This document shows positions 1-7,042 of a DNA stretch of 10,318 bases, one piece after another. The stretch comes from Candidatus Poseidoniaceae archaeon. Its GTDB lineage: Archaea; Thermoplasmatota; Poseidoniia; Poseidoniales; Poseidoniaceae. The position numbers were made by a program, and so were the translations under genes. The DNA is taken from contig DUHJ01000234.1 of assembly GCA_013330925.1 (NCBI GenBank), forward strand, positions 1 to 10,318. The letters run 5' to 3'. The first letter of the stretch is position 1; the number at the start of each line of letters is the position of its first letter. The notes below the pieces were generated by a model, which was not told the DNA's origin, did no database searches, and saw only the letters and a list, made by a program, of their open reading frames with translations.

Positions 1-952
1 TGCCGGATTGGGCGACGCTGGGCAAGGTGTTGCCGAGGCCGTAGATGGTCTCGTACACCGACATGTTGGCGTCAGCGAGCAGGGGCTTGATGCCGCGGAA
101 GTAGCCGCCACTGGCGAAGTTGCCGCCGTAAATCACGGTGCACACGTCGGCCCACTCGGAGTACATCGAACCGGAGGTGTCGACCACGAAGACGAGTTCG
201 ACCTTTCCACCGCGGGTGTCGTCCCATGCGATCTGAACGTAGTCGTTCGCGTCAACGACCACGTCGGGGTGGCCCTTGTGTCCGATGATCGGCGTCAGGA
301 GGGTGTCGTCGAAGAGGGTCAAGGTGGAGCCCGTGGTCACGTCGGGTTCGATCATCGAGTAGTAGATTTGGGGTTGCGCGAAGAACTTGTCAAGCGGGTC
401 GTAGCTGTCCTGCCACACGACGTGGAGGGCGCCTTGGCTGTCGACGTCGATGGCCGGCCAGTCACGGTTCTGCGAGCGCTTCGAGATGATGGTGTCGTCG
501 ATGGACGAGATGGTTCCGTCCGTGGTCGCCTGTCCGTCCCGTGGCGCCTTGAACGGCTGGAGGGCGGAGTACATGATCGAGTGCTGACCGGCGCGGTCGG
601 CCCACACGACGTGCACCGTGTCGTCTTCGTCGACGACGAGGTCGGGGTGCGCGATCTTGTGGAGACCAGAGTTGCTGATCTGCGTCGCGTCGATCATCGT
701 CTCACCGCGCGGCGAGAGCATCGAGTACCAGAGGTGCTGCCCGTTGCGGGTCCACACCAGGTGCACGTTTCCTTCGCTGTCGGAGCCCACCGCGGACTGT
801 TGGTCCGAAGCAGCACCGCCGTCGACGACTTGCACCGCTTCGGTGATGACCACGGTGTTGGCCTCGGCGGTATCGGAGACGATGAACATCGAGGTGCTCA
901 CGGAGAGCAAAAGCAGCATGACAAGGCTGAGGGACTTCATTGATTGGCGCAT
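1..952 (-). CDS. Secreted BNR-type repeat protein with VWA domain (3' end beyond window)
   Basis: The frame is open from ATG 952 to the left edge, giving 317 residues, so the C-terminus is missing. Residues 1-31 form a signal peptide: basic start, hydrophobic core VMLLLLSVST, and AEA before the mature chain. Four BNR/sialidase-like propeller repeats follow, with strands VHLVW (63-67), VHVVW (113-117), LHVVW (176-180) and VQIAW (239-243); the first three are followed by a WYS, MYS or YYS strand. After the fourth comes a von Willebrand A core, VELVFVVDTSGSM, whose D258-x-S260-x-S262 is the MIDAS metal motif. The protein is probably exported and binds cell-surface or extracellular ligands; no catalytic residues are visible. 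Start choice: GGAGGT lies 7 nt before ATG 952, better placed than for the in-frame ATG at 940. A TATA-like GGTTAAG lies 55 nt upstream. The ligand cannot be told. Confidence 0.82.
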   Translation of the reverse strand, partial: MRQSMKSLSLVMLLLLSVSTSMFIVSDTAEANTVVITEAVQVVDGGAASDQQSAVGSDSEGNVHLVWTRNGQHLWYSMLSPRGETMIDATQISNSGLHKIAHPDLVVDEDDTVHVVWADRAGQHSIMYSALQPFKAPRDGQATTDGTISSIDDTIISKRSQNRDWPAIDVDSQGALHVVWQDSYDPLDKFFAQPQIYYSMIEPDVTTGSTLTLFDDTLLTPIIGHKGHPDVVVDANDYVQIAWDDTRGGKVELVFVVDTSGSMYSEWADVCTVIYGGNFASGGYFRGIKPLLADANMSVYETIYGLGNTLPSVAQSG

Positions 953-959
953 AGGGTCG

Positions 960-965
960 ACCTCC
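960..965 (-). promoter_or_regulatory. Shine-Dalgarno site of the VWA gene
   Basis: The minus strand reads GGAGGT, a near-full match to the 16S rRNA tail, followed by a 7-nt spacer and the ATG at 952. It sets the start and implies a leadered transcript. Confidence 0.7.
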
Positions 966-1000
966 AGTGGACTGGCACCCAAAATCGAGGTTTCATCCTA

Positions 1001-1007
1001 CTTAACC
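1001..1007 (-). promoter_or_regulatory. Candidate TATA box of the VWA gene
   Basis: The minus strand reads GGTTAAG. With the usual archaeal TATA-to-start spacing, transcription would begin near 976, leaving a leader of about 24 nt that contains the GGAGGT site. The element resembles GGTTCAA found before four other genes here. The call rests on sequence and position only. Confidence 0.4.
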
Positions 1008-1017
1008 GCACCCCATT

Positions 1018-1033
1018 CAGGTCAGACGACCTG
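1018..1033. repeat. Inverted repeat, 6-bp arms, 4-nt spacer
   Basis: CAGGTC and GACCTG flank AGAC, starting 7 nt beyond the stop codon of the DUF2299-like gene. It could be a transcript-end hairpin or an operator for the VWA gene promoter. No T-run follows on the minus strand, so it is not a typical terminator. Confidence 0.35.
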
Positions 1034-1040
1034 CAGGCCC

Positions 1041-1685
1041 TCAAATCCACTCTGAAGGGTCGAAATCGTTGCCGAACGGAGCGGCATCGTCGTCGAGGAT
1101 CTGGATTTCTGCCGTCTCTTCGGCAACGCTGGGGCGGCTTGCATCGTTACCGCGCTTGCGCTTGCGTTCTTCCCAATCGTCCACTGGGCCAGGACGACCA
1201 ACGCCTTGGCCGAAACCGAATTTGATTTCATGAATCAAACCCAGTTTACTCATCCAAAGGGTGCGGAGGGATTGCATGACCTCGTTCTTGGTCAGGCCGT
1301 CAAACCAAACGGGAAGGCTGACGTTGAACGCTTGAAGCGGGCCCGGTCGAGCTTTGCCGTCGTGCCCCATGCTGAGGTTCCAATCCACGCCGCTTGTGAT
1401 GAGGTGCATCCGCATTTCGTGGACCCATGCCTTCCATTCCTCTTCCTCCTCCCCCATCAGGGTGGACATCTCGTCCTGTTGGCCGGCGTCCACGCGGGTG
1501 ACGCTTGAAACGGCCACTAAATCGCGCCCCTTTGGAACGACGACCGTGAAGGTATGGCCCCGTGGGCCTGGCGGGTACTTGACGGCGAGATGGACGTCAG
1601 CACGGGGGTCTTGTTGCTCTCGAACCTCGAGTCGCTCACCGGCGAACCAACGACGCAGAAGCGTGCCAACCTCGGAAGCGTCCAT
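1041..1685 (-). CDS. DUF2299-like protein
   Basis: A protein of 214 residues with no signal peptide or membrane segment, so probably cytoplasmic. The N-terminal two thirds match my memory of the archaeal DUF2299 family: a short helix (EVGTLLRRWF), DPRADVHLAVKYP, a strand pair around FTVVVPKGRDLVAVS, a helix ending in the HLITSGVDW segment, and a conserved FDGLTKNEVMQSL helix. The last 45 residues are a poorly ordered tail with a basic patch (ERKRKRG) followed by acidic stretches. The function of the family is unknown to me. Start choice: ATG 1685 puts the family match at the N-terminus, has CAGGTC just upstream and lies exactly 31 nt after the first base of a GGTTCAA element. The alternative GTG at 1718 adds 11 residues and would place that element inside the gene. 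The acyltransferase stop lies 42 nt upstream. Confidence 0.7.
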   Translation of the reverse strand: MDASEVGTLLRRWFAGERLEVREQQDPRADVHLAVKYPPGPRGHTFTVVVPKGRDLVAVSSVTRVDAGQQDEMSTLMGEEEEEWKAWVHEMRMHLITSGVDWNLSMGHDGKARPGPLQAFNVSLPVWFDGLTKNEVMQSLRTLWMSKLGLIHEIKFGFGQGVGRPGPVDDWEERKRKRGNDASRPSVAEETAEIQILDDDAAPFGNDFDPSEWI

Positions 1686-1709
1686 AATGCGACCTGAGGC
1701 TGGACTGAT

Positions 1710-1716
1710 TTGAACC
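1710..1716 (-). promoter_or_regulatory. Candidate TATA box of the DUF2299-like gene
   Basis: The minus strand reads GGTTCAA, spanning -31 to -25 from ATG 1685. This is where the TATA box of a leaderless archaeal transcript should be. The same 7-mer sits at the same distance before the HIT gene. Confidence 0.45.
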
Positions 1717-1727
1717 ACACCGTCCCG

Positions 1728-3299
1728 TCACTCGTCAAGGACCGCGTGAAGGGCTTGCAATTCTTGGACAAAGGCGGCACCATGACGGCGACGTAAGCGT
1801 GACCGCCGCAGACCGCCACGAAGGACAACCCAACCGTCCCATGCCCAAGCGAAGGACCAGCCGGACAGCACGAAAACGGGGAAAAGGAGCAGGAAGAAGC
1901 CCACCGCCGCGAGTTCAGGAACGCCGCTCGGCTCCAAAAGTCCACCGAAATAGCTCGCGGCGGTGAGCCCTCCCGCCACAATCGGCCACACGATCATCGA
2001 AGCAAACAAGGCGAACACGAAGTGGTACGTCGTCCTGGCGTCGACCCCTTCGTCGGTGGAATTTCCTTTCACGAAACCCAGCGTGGATTGAATCCCCATG
2101 GAAAGGAGGAAAACGGGGAGAAGGGGCAGGAAAAGCACGATGCGTGCCATCGCTCCAGCGGCCGCCATCGGTGAAGTGCGCCGGAGTCCACTGGCCTTCG
2201 CATCGATGTCCCTGCCGTCGAGTCCATGCACTTCCAAGCGTCGCGCCACCGCGTCGGCAGCGTGGAAGGCGGGCGAAGAGAGCGGTGCTGGGACAATGGC
2301 ATCCACGTCGCGATCTTCCTCGGGACGAAGGGCGTCCCGTTCGGCCCGGGCCGCCATGATCTCGGATCTCCAATCGGGCAAGGCCCGTTGTTCACGCCGT
2401 GCACGAACGTGTGCAAGGGCGTGCAAGGCGCGGCGCTCGTCCCATGTGGCAAGGTCGGGCGTCAAGCGGCGAAGTTTGGGCGTCAAGGTGTCCCGAAGGG
2501 CCGTCACTGACTCGACGGGGGGTTCGCTCCAATCGTTGCGCTTCACCGCGGCCAAAAGGTCCGCGGGAATGTCGCCCAATTCCACCGGAATCGGTTCACC
2601 GTACTCCACGTGAGCATCGGTTCGGAAATGGTGACGGACCCTGAAATGAAGCCCAACGGGAACCAGGTGCGGCAGAGGGCGCCCTTCGACATGGGCGATG
2701 GCGGCGGCGGCAAGCACGGTCCTCATTGGCCCCGTTCGAAAGCGAATCATGTGCGCCTCGTCGTGCGCGGTTCCCTCCGGAAACAGGGCCGATCCGTGGC
2801 CGTGCGAAATGCCCCGAGCGAGGTTGAGAAGGGTACGGCCGTTGAGGTTCTGAGCCTCCTCTTTCGAAAACCCACCACGCAACAATTCCGCCTTGCGGAC
2901 CACCGGTTGGACGGCCATCCGCCGCGTCCAGAAACTGAGGATTGGTCGGGTGACCAGGTCATGCCGCCCGCCAATGACAAAGTGACTTGGGTGGGTGAGC
3001 ATGATGGTCAAGGGGTCCATCAGAGCGTTGACGTGCCAAGCACAACACATCGCTCCTCGGTCGTGATCCAGCCGATCAAGGCCTTCATGGGTCATGGATT
3101 TGAACTGACCTCGGGCAACGATACGAAGCAACACAAAGGCAAATTTTGTCCAACCGGGTGAACCGGGAATGGCCCGATCCCACCGTGGTTGTGGCACCGA
3201 CATCAACGCGTCAAGGCGAACTTTGGAACTGGCTTTCGTCAAGGTGGGCAGGGCATCACCACGGTGATCCACCGTGCCGTCCTCCCCCACCTGCGTCAT
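1728..3299 (-). CDS. PlsC-family glycerolipid acyltransferase, membrane bound
   Basis: A protein of 523 residues. Residues 50-240 are a PlsC/LPLAT domain. Motif I is HVNALMD (H89, D95), with five residues between His and Asp as in Gat1/Gat2-type glycerol-3-phosphate acyltransferases, not the four of classic PlsC. Motif III is LFPEGT (172-177) and motif IV is LVPVG (212-216). Residues 265-380 are charged and soluble. Three hydrophobic segments follow at about 385-405, 427-450 and 463-487, then a basic stretch (RRSRLRRRHG), so the C-terminus is membrane anchored. The expected reaction is acyl transfer to glycerol-3-phosphate or a lysophospholipid; the exact substrate cannot be told. The ATG overlaps the TGA of the HIT gene by 4 nt (ATGA), which fixes the start and implies translational coupling. 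In an archaeon such an enzyme would point to ester-linked lipids. Confidence 0.82.
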   Translation of the reverse strand: MTQVGEDGTVDHRGDALPTLTKASSKVRLDALMSVPQPRWDRAIPGSPGWTKFAFVLLRIVARGQFKSMTHEGLDRLDHDRGAMCCAWHVNALMDPLTIMLTHPSHFVIGGRHDLVTRPILSFWTRRMAVQPVVRKAELLRGGFSKEEAQNLNGRTLLNLARGISHGHGSALFPEGTAHDEAHMIRFRTGPMRTVLAAAAIAHVEGRPLPHLVPVGLHFRVRHHFRTDAHVEYGEPIPVELGDIPADLLAAVKRNDWSEPPVESVTALRDTLTPKLRRLTPDLATWDERRALHALAHVRARREQRALPDWRSEIMAARAERDALRPEEDRDVDAIVPAPLSSPAFHAADAVARRLEVHGLDGRDIDAKASGLRRTSPMAAAGAMARIVLFLPLLPVFLLSMGIQSTLGFVKGNSTDEGVDARTTYHFVFALFASMIVWPIVAGGLTAASYFGGLLEPSGVPELAAVGFFLLLFPVFVLSGWSFAWAWDGWVVLRGGLRRSRLRRRHGAAFVQELQALHAVLDE

Positions 3300-3724
3300 G
3301 CCTTCACCAATTCTTCTGACAGGGACGCCAAGTTCGCATCGTCCGCTCGTTGCCCCTGAGATTCAGGCCACAGGGCCGGCAAAGAACGACCGCCATCGCC
3401 ATCGCTGCGCGGCAGCACATGGACGTGGACGTGAGGCACTTCTTGACCTGCTCCAGCTCCGTCGTGCACCAAGACAAGGAAATCCTTGGTCCCGTACACG
3501 ACGCTCAGGCGGCGCTGTGCTTCTGCAACCCCGTCCATCAAAACGCGCCGCTCAGCGGGCATCAGGTCCGCCAAGCGTGGCACGCCTCGTTCGGGGACGA
3601 CGAGCGTGTGGCCGGGGCGGCGAGGAAAAACGTCGAGGAAGGCGTACCATCCATCCCCGCGTGCCACCGGATGAGACGGTATCTCACCGCAGACGATCCG
3701 CTCGAACAAGGTGGCCTCGCCCAT
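3296..3724 (-). CDS. HIT-family nucleotide hydrolase or transferase
   Basis: A protein of 142 residues, normal length for the histidine-triad family. The triad is PHVHVHVLPR, with H98, H100 and H102; by family knowledge the middle His attacks the alpha-phosphate of a nucleotide conjugate. GQEV (93-96) precedes it, as in HINT/Fhit-like enzymes. The N-terminus has the usual IPSHPV ... FLDVFPRRPGHTLVVP pattern. The protein is soluble and cytoplasmic. The likely substrate is an adenosine phosphoramidate or a dinucleoside polyphosphate; sequence alone does not separate these. The start ATG 3724 has no Shine-Dalgarno site, but GGTTCAA lies exactly 31 nt upstream, so the transcript is probably leaderless. 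The stop overlaps the acyltransferase start by 4 nt; no functional link between the two is evident. Confidence 0.88.
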   Translation of the reverse strand: MGEATLFERIVCGEIPSHPVARGDGWYAFLDVFPRRPGHTLVVPERGVPRLADLMPAERRVLMDGVAEAQRRLSVVYGTKDFLVLVHDGAGAGQEVPHVHVHVLPRSDGDGGRSLPALWPESQGQRADDANLASLSEELVKA

Positions 3725-3748
3725 GGATTAGCGTGGTGCGAGGTTGTC

Positions 3749-3755
3749 TTGAACC
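3749..3755 (-). promoter_or_regulatory. Candidate TATA box of the HIT-acyltransferase pair
   Basis: The minus strand reads GGTTCAA at -31 to -25 from ATG 3724, within the 32-nt gap after the flavoprotein stop codon. No ribosome binding site is visible in this gap, in keeping with a leaderless mRNA. Confidence 0.45.
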
Positions 3756-3756
3756 C

Positions 3757-5391
3757 TCACGCCGATTCGGTCGGGGCGAGGACCCAATGACCGGAGACGC
3801 CTTTTCGCACGGCGAGCGTGTCGGTGGTGCCGTCGGCCGAAACAAGGGTGTGGTGCATTTGCGCTGCATCCGTCTCAGGGTGATCGTGGCGCACGTGCAC
3901 GCCTCGAGACTCGGTGCGGGCCATGGCGCTCTGGACCATGGCGCGTGCCTGTTGAACACCGTGTTGTGCCGCCAAGACCGCCTCAAGGTTGGCGTTGGCA
4001 ATCAGCGACGTGTCGTCAAGATGTAGGGCCTCTGCTGAGACGGAGAGGGCCTCAAGCGCTTCCATCGCCGAGGTCAATTCGTCCGCTGACGTACCACCGT
4101 CAAAGGTGGTGCAGACGAGGGCGCTGACGGCGGCGGTCACCGCACCGGTTCGAACCACGCCTCCCTCGCCGTCGGCCGGGGCCATCATGGCCGAGAGGTC
4201 CGCTTCTGCTTCCACAACGGCCGCAGCCACGGCCTTCGAGCCGCTGTGCGGTTGGTCGACCAGCCATGCCGCGGCGGACGCTCCCGCGGCCCGCCCGGAC
4301 GTCAATGCGTCGAGCACGAGGTTGCCGGGAAGGAGGCCGGCGCCGTGGAGGCCAGTGCAGGCCGTGCCGCCGGCCGCATACAGGCCGGTGAACCAACGGG
4401 ACCAGGAGCCGATGACGGCACGCCCTTCTTCGTCCACGGCCACGCCGCCAATGCTGGCAAAAGCGCGGGGTTCGATGGCGATGGTTTGACGGTCTGCGTC
4501 AGCACCAAGGCGTTGAGCGATGAGGCGGAAGGTGGCGTCGTACCACGGTCGAGCTTCGCCAAGGTTCCGCAGGTCGATGACGGCTTCTTTCGCCGTACGC
4601 ACCGCATCGACGGCGGAAGCAAGGTCGTCGCCAAGGTCGATGGGCGTCCCGTCGGATTCGCACACCTCTGCGCCGTCGGCAAGGAGGCCAAGCGGGAGGG
4701 TCATGTCGGTGTCGCGAACGCCAAGGGGCGTTGAGGCGAGGAATTCCATGTCGCGCAGTGGGAGACCTGCTTGAAGCGCAAGGGACAAGCCGTGAGCGCC
4801 ACGGCCAGAGGAAGCAAGGTCGGACGCACCTCCGTCGGCGAGGATGACGACCTTGCATTGCAAGCCGAGGACGCGCCCTCCGGTCAAATCGGCGACCACC
4901 AGGCCCTGAACGCGCTGACCGGCGTGGACCATTCGGAGCGGAACTTGATCGCTACGAAGCACCACGCCATGGCGCAGGCATTGCTCTTCCATGACCTGTT
5001 GGAGTTCACGGGCATCGGCGTCACCGGATCCCACAACACGAGGTTGCCCGTGTCCGGGAAGGCGGCGGACATGAGGGAGCCCACGGAGGTCGCGGCGGAA
5101 AATCACGCCGCGGCGCTCGAGGAGGTCCGCTTCGCGCACGGCCGAGGACGTCACGCTGGCCACGATGTCTTGATCGGAGAGGAAGGCGCCCGAGCGGATG
5201 GTGTCCTCTCGGTGCCCACGATTGGTGGACTCGTCAATGGCAGCGGCGATGCCGTCGCTCATTCGAGGATCACGACGACCGAGCGACTCTGCGGTCATCA
5301 GCAACACATTCGCGCCTTCCTTGGCCGCGTTGGCAGCAGCGGCAAGTCCCGCCGGCCCGTCACCAAGCACCACAACGTCCCAGACTTCCAT
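3757..5391 (-). CDS. SdhA/FrdA-like FAD protein with degenerate active site
   Basis: A protein of 544 residues, close to SdhA/NadB length. The FAD-binding fold is clear: GDGPAG (10-15), the ILADGG strand (183-188), GLYAAGG (336-342), and the HGAGLLPGN / SGRAAG region (349-370). The helical C-terminal domain ends in ARTESRGVHVRHDHPE (491-506), a strong match to the SdhA/FrdA/NadB C-terminal signature. By-eye alignment to E. coli SdhA shows the substrate-site residues replaced: HPTG becomes TPLG (T221), the arginine of ARSI falls in an Ala/Val stretch near 260, HYMMGG becomes FASIGG (311-316), and NRLGGNS becomes GLLPGNL. The histidine that carries covalent FAD aligns with R40. It probably binds FAD non-covalently and is unlikely to be a succinate dehydrogenase or aspartate oxidase. 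No iron-sulfur or cytochrome subunit is adjacent. ATG 5391 has GGAGG 7 nt upstream (5399-5403). Confidence 0.78.
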   Translation of the reverse strand: MEVWDVVVLGDGPAGLAAAANAAKEGANVLLMTAESLGRRDPRMSDGIAAAIDESTNRGHREDTIRSGAFLSDQDIVASVTSSAVREADLLERRGVIFRRDLRGLPHVRRLPGHGQPRVVGSGDADARELQQVMEEQCLRHGVVLRSDQVPLRMVHAGQRVQGLVVADLTGGRVLGLQCKVVILADGGASDLASSGRGAHGLSLALQAGLPLRDMEFLASTPLGVRDTDMTLPLGLLADGAEVCESDGTPIDLGDDLASAVDAVRTAKEAVIDLRNLGEARPWYDATFRLIAQRLGADADRQTIAIEPRAFASIGGVAVDEEGRAVIGSWSRWFTGLYAAGGTACTGLHGAGLLPGNLVLDALTSGRAAGASAAAWLVDQPHSGSKAVAAAVVEAEADLSAMMAPADGEGGVVRTGAVTAAVSALVCTTFDGGTSADELTSAMEALEALSVSAEALHLDDTSLIANANLEAVLAAQHGVQQARAMVQSAMARTESRGVHVRHDHPETDAAQMHHTLVSADGTTDTLAVRKGVSGHWVLAPTESA

Positions 5392-5398
5392 TTCGATG

Positions 5399-5403
5399 CC
5401 TCC
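5399..5403 (-). promoter_or_regulatory. Shine-Dalgarno site of the flavoprotein gene
   Basis: GGAGG on the minus strand with a 7-nt spacer to ATG 5391. It decides the start and implies a leader, consistent with the TATA-like element lying 59 nt before the ATG. Confidence 0.6.
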
Positions 5404-5443
5404 GACAAGCGCGCGACGAAGGGACGCGCCATAAGGCCCGCGC

Positions 5444-5450
5444 TTGAACC
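5444..5450 (-). promoter_or_regulatory. Candidate TATA box of the flavoprotein gene
   Basis: GGTTCAA on the minus strand; its first G is the last base of the TAG stop codon of the upstream membrane protein gene. Standard spacing puts the transcript start near 5419, leaving a 28-nt leader with the GGAGG site. Confidence 0.4.
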
Positions 5451-6979
5451 TAAGCCTCTTCTTCGTGGGTCAACACGTCATCGACCCGTTTCGGAAGCGG
5501 CCATTCGTTGATGGAACGAACCGTCACCAATCGACGGACGAGGGCGCGGGCACCACCTCTGGCCGTCGGCCGGAGTTCGGTTCGGAGGACGCGCGCATCG
5601 ATAAGTCGGCCACGCCCGTCTTTGAGGTGAACTTGGACGCGCGTTGAGCCGCGGAGGGTGGTGGGCCATGCCAGCCTGAACCAGAGCATGGTCGAGCGGT
5701 CGACGTGTTCGACCAAGCGATCCATCGCCGCTCGCCGGTCCTTTCCACGCAGATCGATGGGGGCCTCAAGTGCCCTGCAACCTTCGATCACCACGCGTTG
5801 ATCGCGGCGAGAAGGCTCGCCTCCGGGAGCCAGGATTTCGATGTGCGCCGGAACACGCCCTTCACCCCAGTGGTGGACGAGGACGAAGAGGTGCCCTGTG
5901 CCACGCTCGCACACGGGCCCGAGCGCGGTGTCCACCCGCCAATCCCGGCCGGTGCGCCGGACGTTCCCCCCGACCACATCACCCAACAACCGGGTCAGGA
6001 GCAAGGCAGCGTTGGGTTGCGAAGCCAACGCATGCTGAATCAAACGCTGAACGGAACGCCAATTCATCACCGCCGTTTCGTCGAGGAGGAGACGGTCGAC
6101 GGTGGGGCGGCCAAGCAGGTCGTCCAGGTGAGCCATGGCGCTGGCGTCGTCGAAGTGTCCGTCGTGATGCAGGGCCAACACCAACAGGGTGCGTTCACGC
6201 ACCAGCCGCGGGCCCCGGGGGTCGAGGGCGGCCTTGACCAATTCGTTGCACCATGCCTTCCAATCGATGACAAGATCGGGGTCCAAATGCGCGAGGACAA
6301 GGTCGGAAAGGGTCCCGTCAAACTGCGTGGAATGGTGCGTCGGCACGAAAGAGATCAGCAAAGGGTAGGGGTCGCCGAGTTGGAGCATCTTGTCCGCCGT
6401 CACCTGCGCATGCCACCCTTGGGCCACGCCGGTGACGATGACCAACAGGATCGCGAGATTCCAGCCCACAGAACCCGTGGTGATGGCAGAAGCGGTCAGC
6501 AGCAACAAGGCAGCGGCGCCGATGAGCATCCCTTGTGCTGCGTTGACCCGTCGGAGTTCGTTGATGCCTTCCTGCACCAGGTCAAGCCCGGGTTGGGCCT
6601 TGAGGTCGTGGGATTGACCTCCCGGCCCACCGCCCCATGCTCGCAGTTGAATGCGGGCCTTCAGGACCTGTTGCGTCGCCTCACCCGCCAAGGTGGCGAA
6701 GGAGATGACCAACAAACTGAACGGCGCCCAGATGGCAAGCAGCGCGAGCGGCGAGGAGATGTTGGCCGTCGGGGCCGCTAAAATCACCACGGAGCCCATC
6801 ACCAAGGGCATGCACAACCACTTGCGCCCGAGTTGGGACGCGGGATGGCGGGCCATGGCGCCGCTCCGTTGCCGAATGCGTTCTGCCGCGTTGAGTTGCG
6901 CTTCGGCTCGCTTGACGGGGTCCTCGGGACGGCTGAAGCCTTCCCCATACGGAACCGGGATGCCGTCCTCGCCGATCAA
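5450..6979 (-). CDS. Four-helix membrane protein of unknown function
   Basis: A protein of 509 residues that I do not recognise. Residues 1-50 are charged and cytosolic-looking (EDPVKRAEAQLNAAERIRQR). Two membrane segments follow at about 54-72 and 78-98, then a 50-residue soluble loop containing WGGGPGGQ, then a second hydrophobic pair at about 150-168 and 172-189. Residues 190-509 are soluble, rich in Leu and Arg, with no motif I can name. They include DPYPLL (203-208), a helical stretch with repeated LLxxLLG-like patterns, and a mixed alpha/beta end (STRVQVHLKDGRGRLIDARV). There is no signal peptide. The start is a TTG: GAGGTG lies 5 nt before it and the frame has no ATG until residue 42, inside the charged N-terminal region. 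It lies 77 nt downstream of the tRNA gene and 58 nt upstream of the flavoprotein. Confidence 0.72.
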   Translation of the reverse strand: MIGEDGIPVPYGEGFSRPEDPVKRAEAQLNAAERIRQRSGAMARHPASQLGRKWLCMPLVMGSVVILAAPTANISSPLALLAIWAPFSLLVISFATLAGEATQQVLKARIQLRAWGGGPGGQSHDLKAQPGLDLVQEGINELRRVNAAQGMLIGAAALLLLTASAITTGSVGWNLAILLVIVTGVAQGWHAQVTADKMLQLGDPYPLLISFVPTHHSTQFDGTLSDLVLAHLDPDLVIDWKAWCNELVKAALDPRGPRLVRERTLLVLALHHDGHFDDASAMAHLDDLLGRPTVDRLLLDETAVMNWRSVQRLIQHALASQPNAALLLTRLLGDVVGGNVRRTGRDWRVDTALGPVCERGTGHLFVLVHHWGEGRVPAHIEILAPGGEPSRRDQRVVIEGCRALEAPIDLRGKDRRAAMDRLVEHVDRSTMLWFRLAWPTTLRGSTRVQVHLKDGRGRLIDARVLRTELRPTARGGARALVRRLVTVRSINEWPLPKRVDDVLTHEEEA

Positions 6980-6984
6980 GGGCT

Positions 6985-6990
6985 CACCTC
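6985..6990 (-). promoter_or_regulatory. Shine-Dalgarno site that decides a TTG start
   Basis: GAGGTG on the minus strand, 5 nt before TTG 6979. It is the main support for a rare TTG start in the membrane protein gene. Confidence 0.5.
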
Positions 6991-7012
6991 AGGCCTTCGA
7001 CGGACGCTCCCG

Positions 7013-7021
7013 CTTTGAAGG
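7013..7021 (-). promoter_or_regulatory. Candidate TATA box of the membrane protein gene
   Basis: The minus strand reads CCTTCAAAG, sharing the TTCAA core of the other elements. It lies 42 nt before TTG 6979, so a start at standard spacing would leave a leader of about 11 nt that just contains GAGGTG. This is the weakest of the set. Confidence 0.28.
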
Positions 7022-7042
7022 GACCCGCCCCGGCAGGTAGAA

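Noticed and set aside
8..943. Long plus-strand open frame (311 residues)
   Set aside because: It lies opposite the secreted VWA gene, whose minus-strand frame has a signal peptide, repeats and a MIDAS motif. The plus frame is His/Arg/Gly/Val-rich with no domain, as expected opposite a high-GC gene.
1018..1033. Inverted repeat as an intrinsic terminator
   Set aside because: No T-rich stretch follows on the transcribed strand; archaeal termination depends mostly on T-runs, so only the repeat itself is reported.
3274..4026. Plus-strand open frame of 250 residues across the HIT and flavoprotein genes
   Set aside because: It spans two recognised minus-strand genes and their gap, and has a biased Arg/Gly composition with no motif.
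5705..6781. Plus-strand open frame of 358 residues
   Set aside because: A shadow of the membrane protein gene; its product is rich in Gln, Arg, Gly and Pro with no fold signal, whereas the minus strand shows clear membrane segments.
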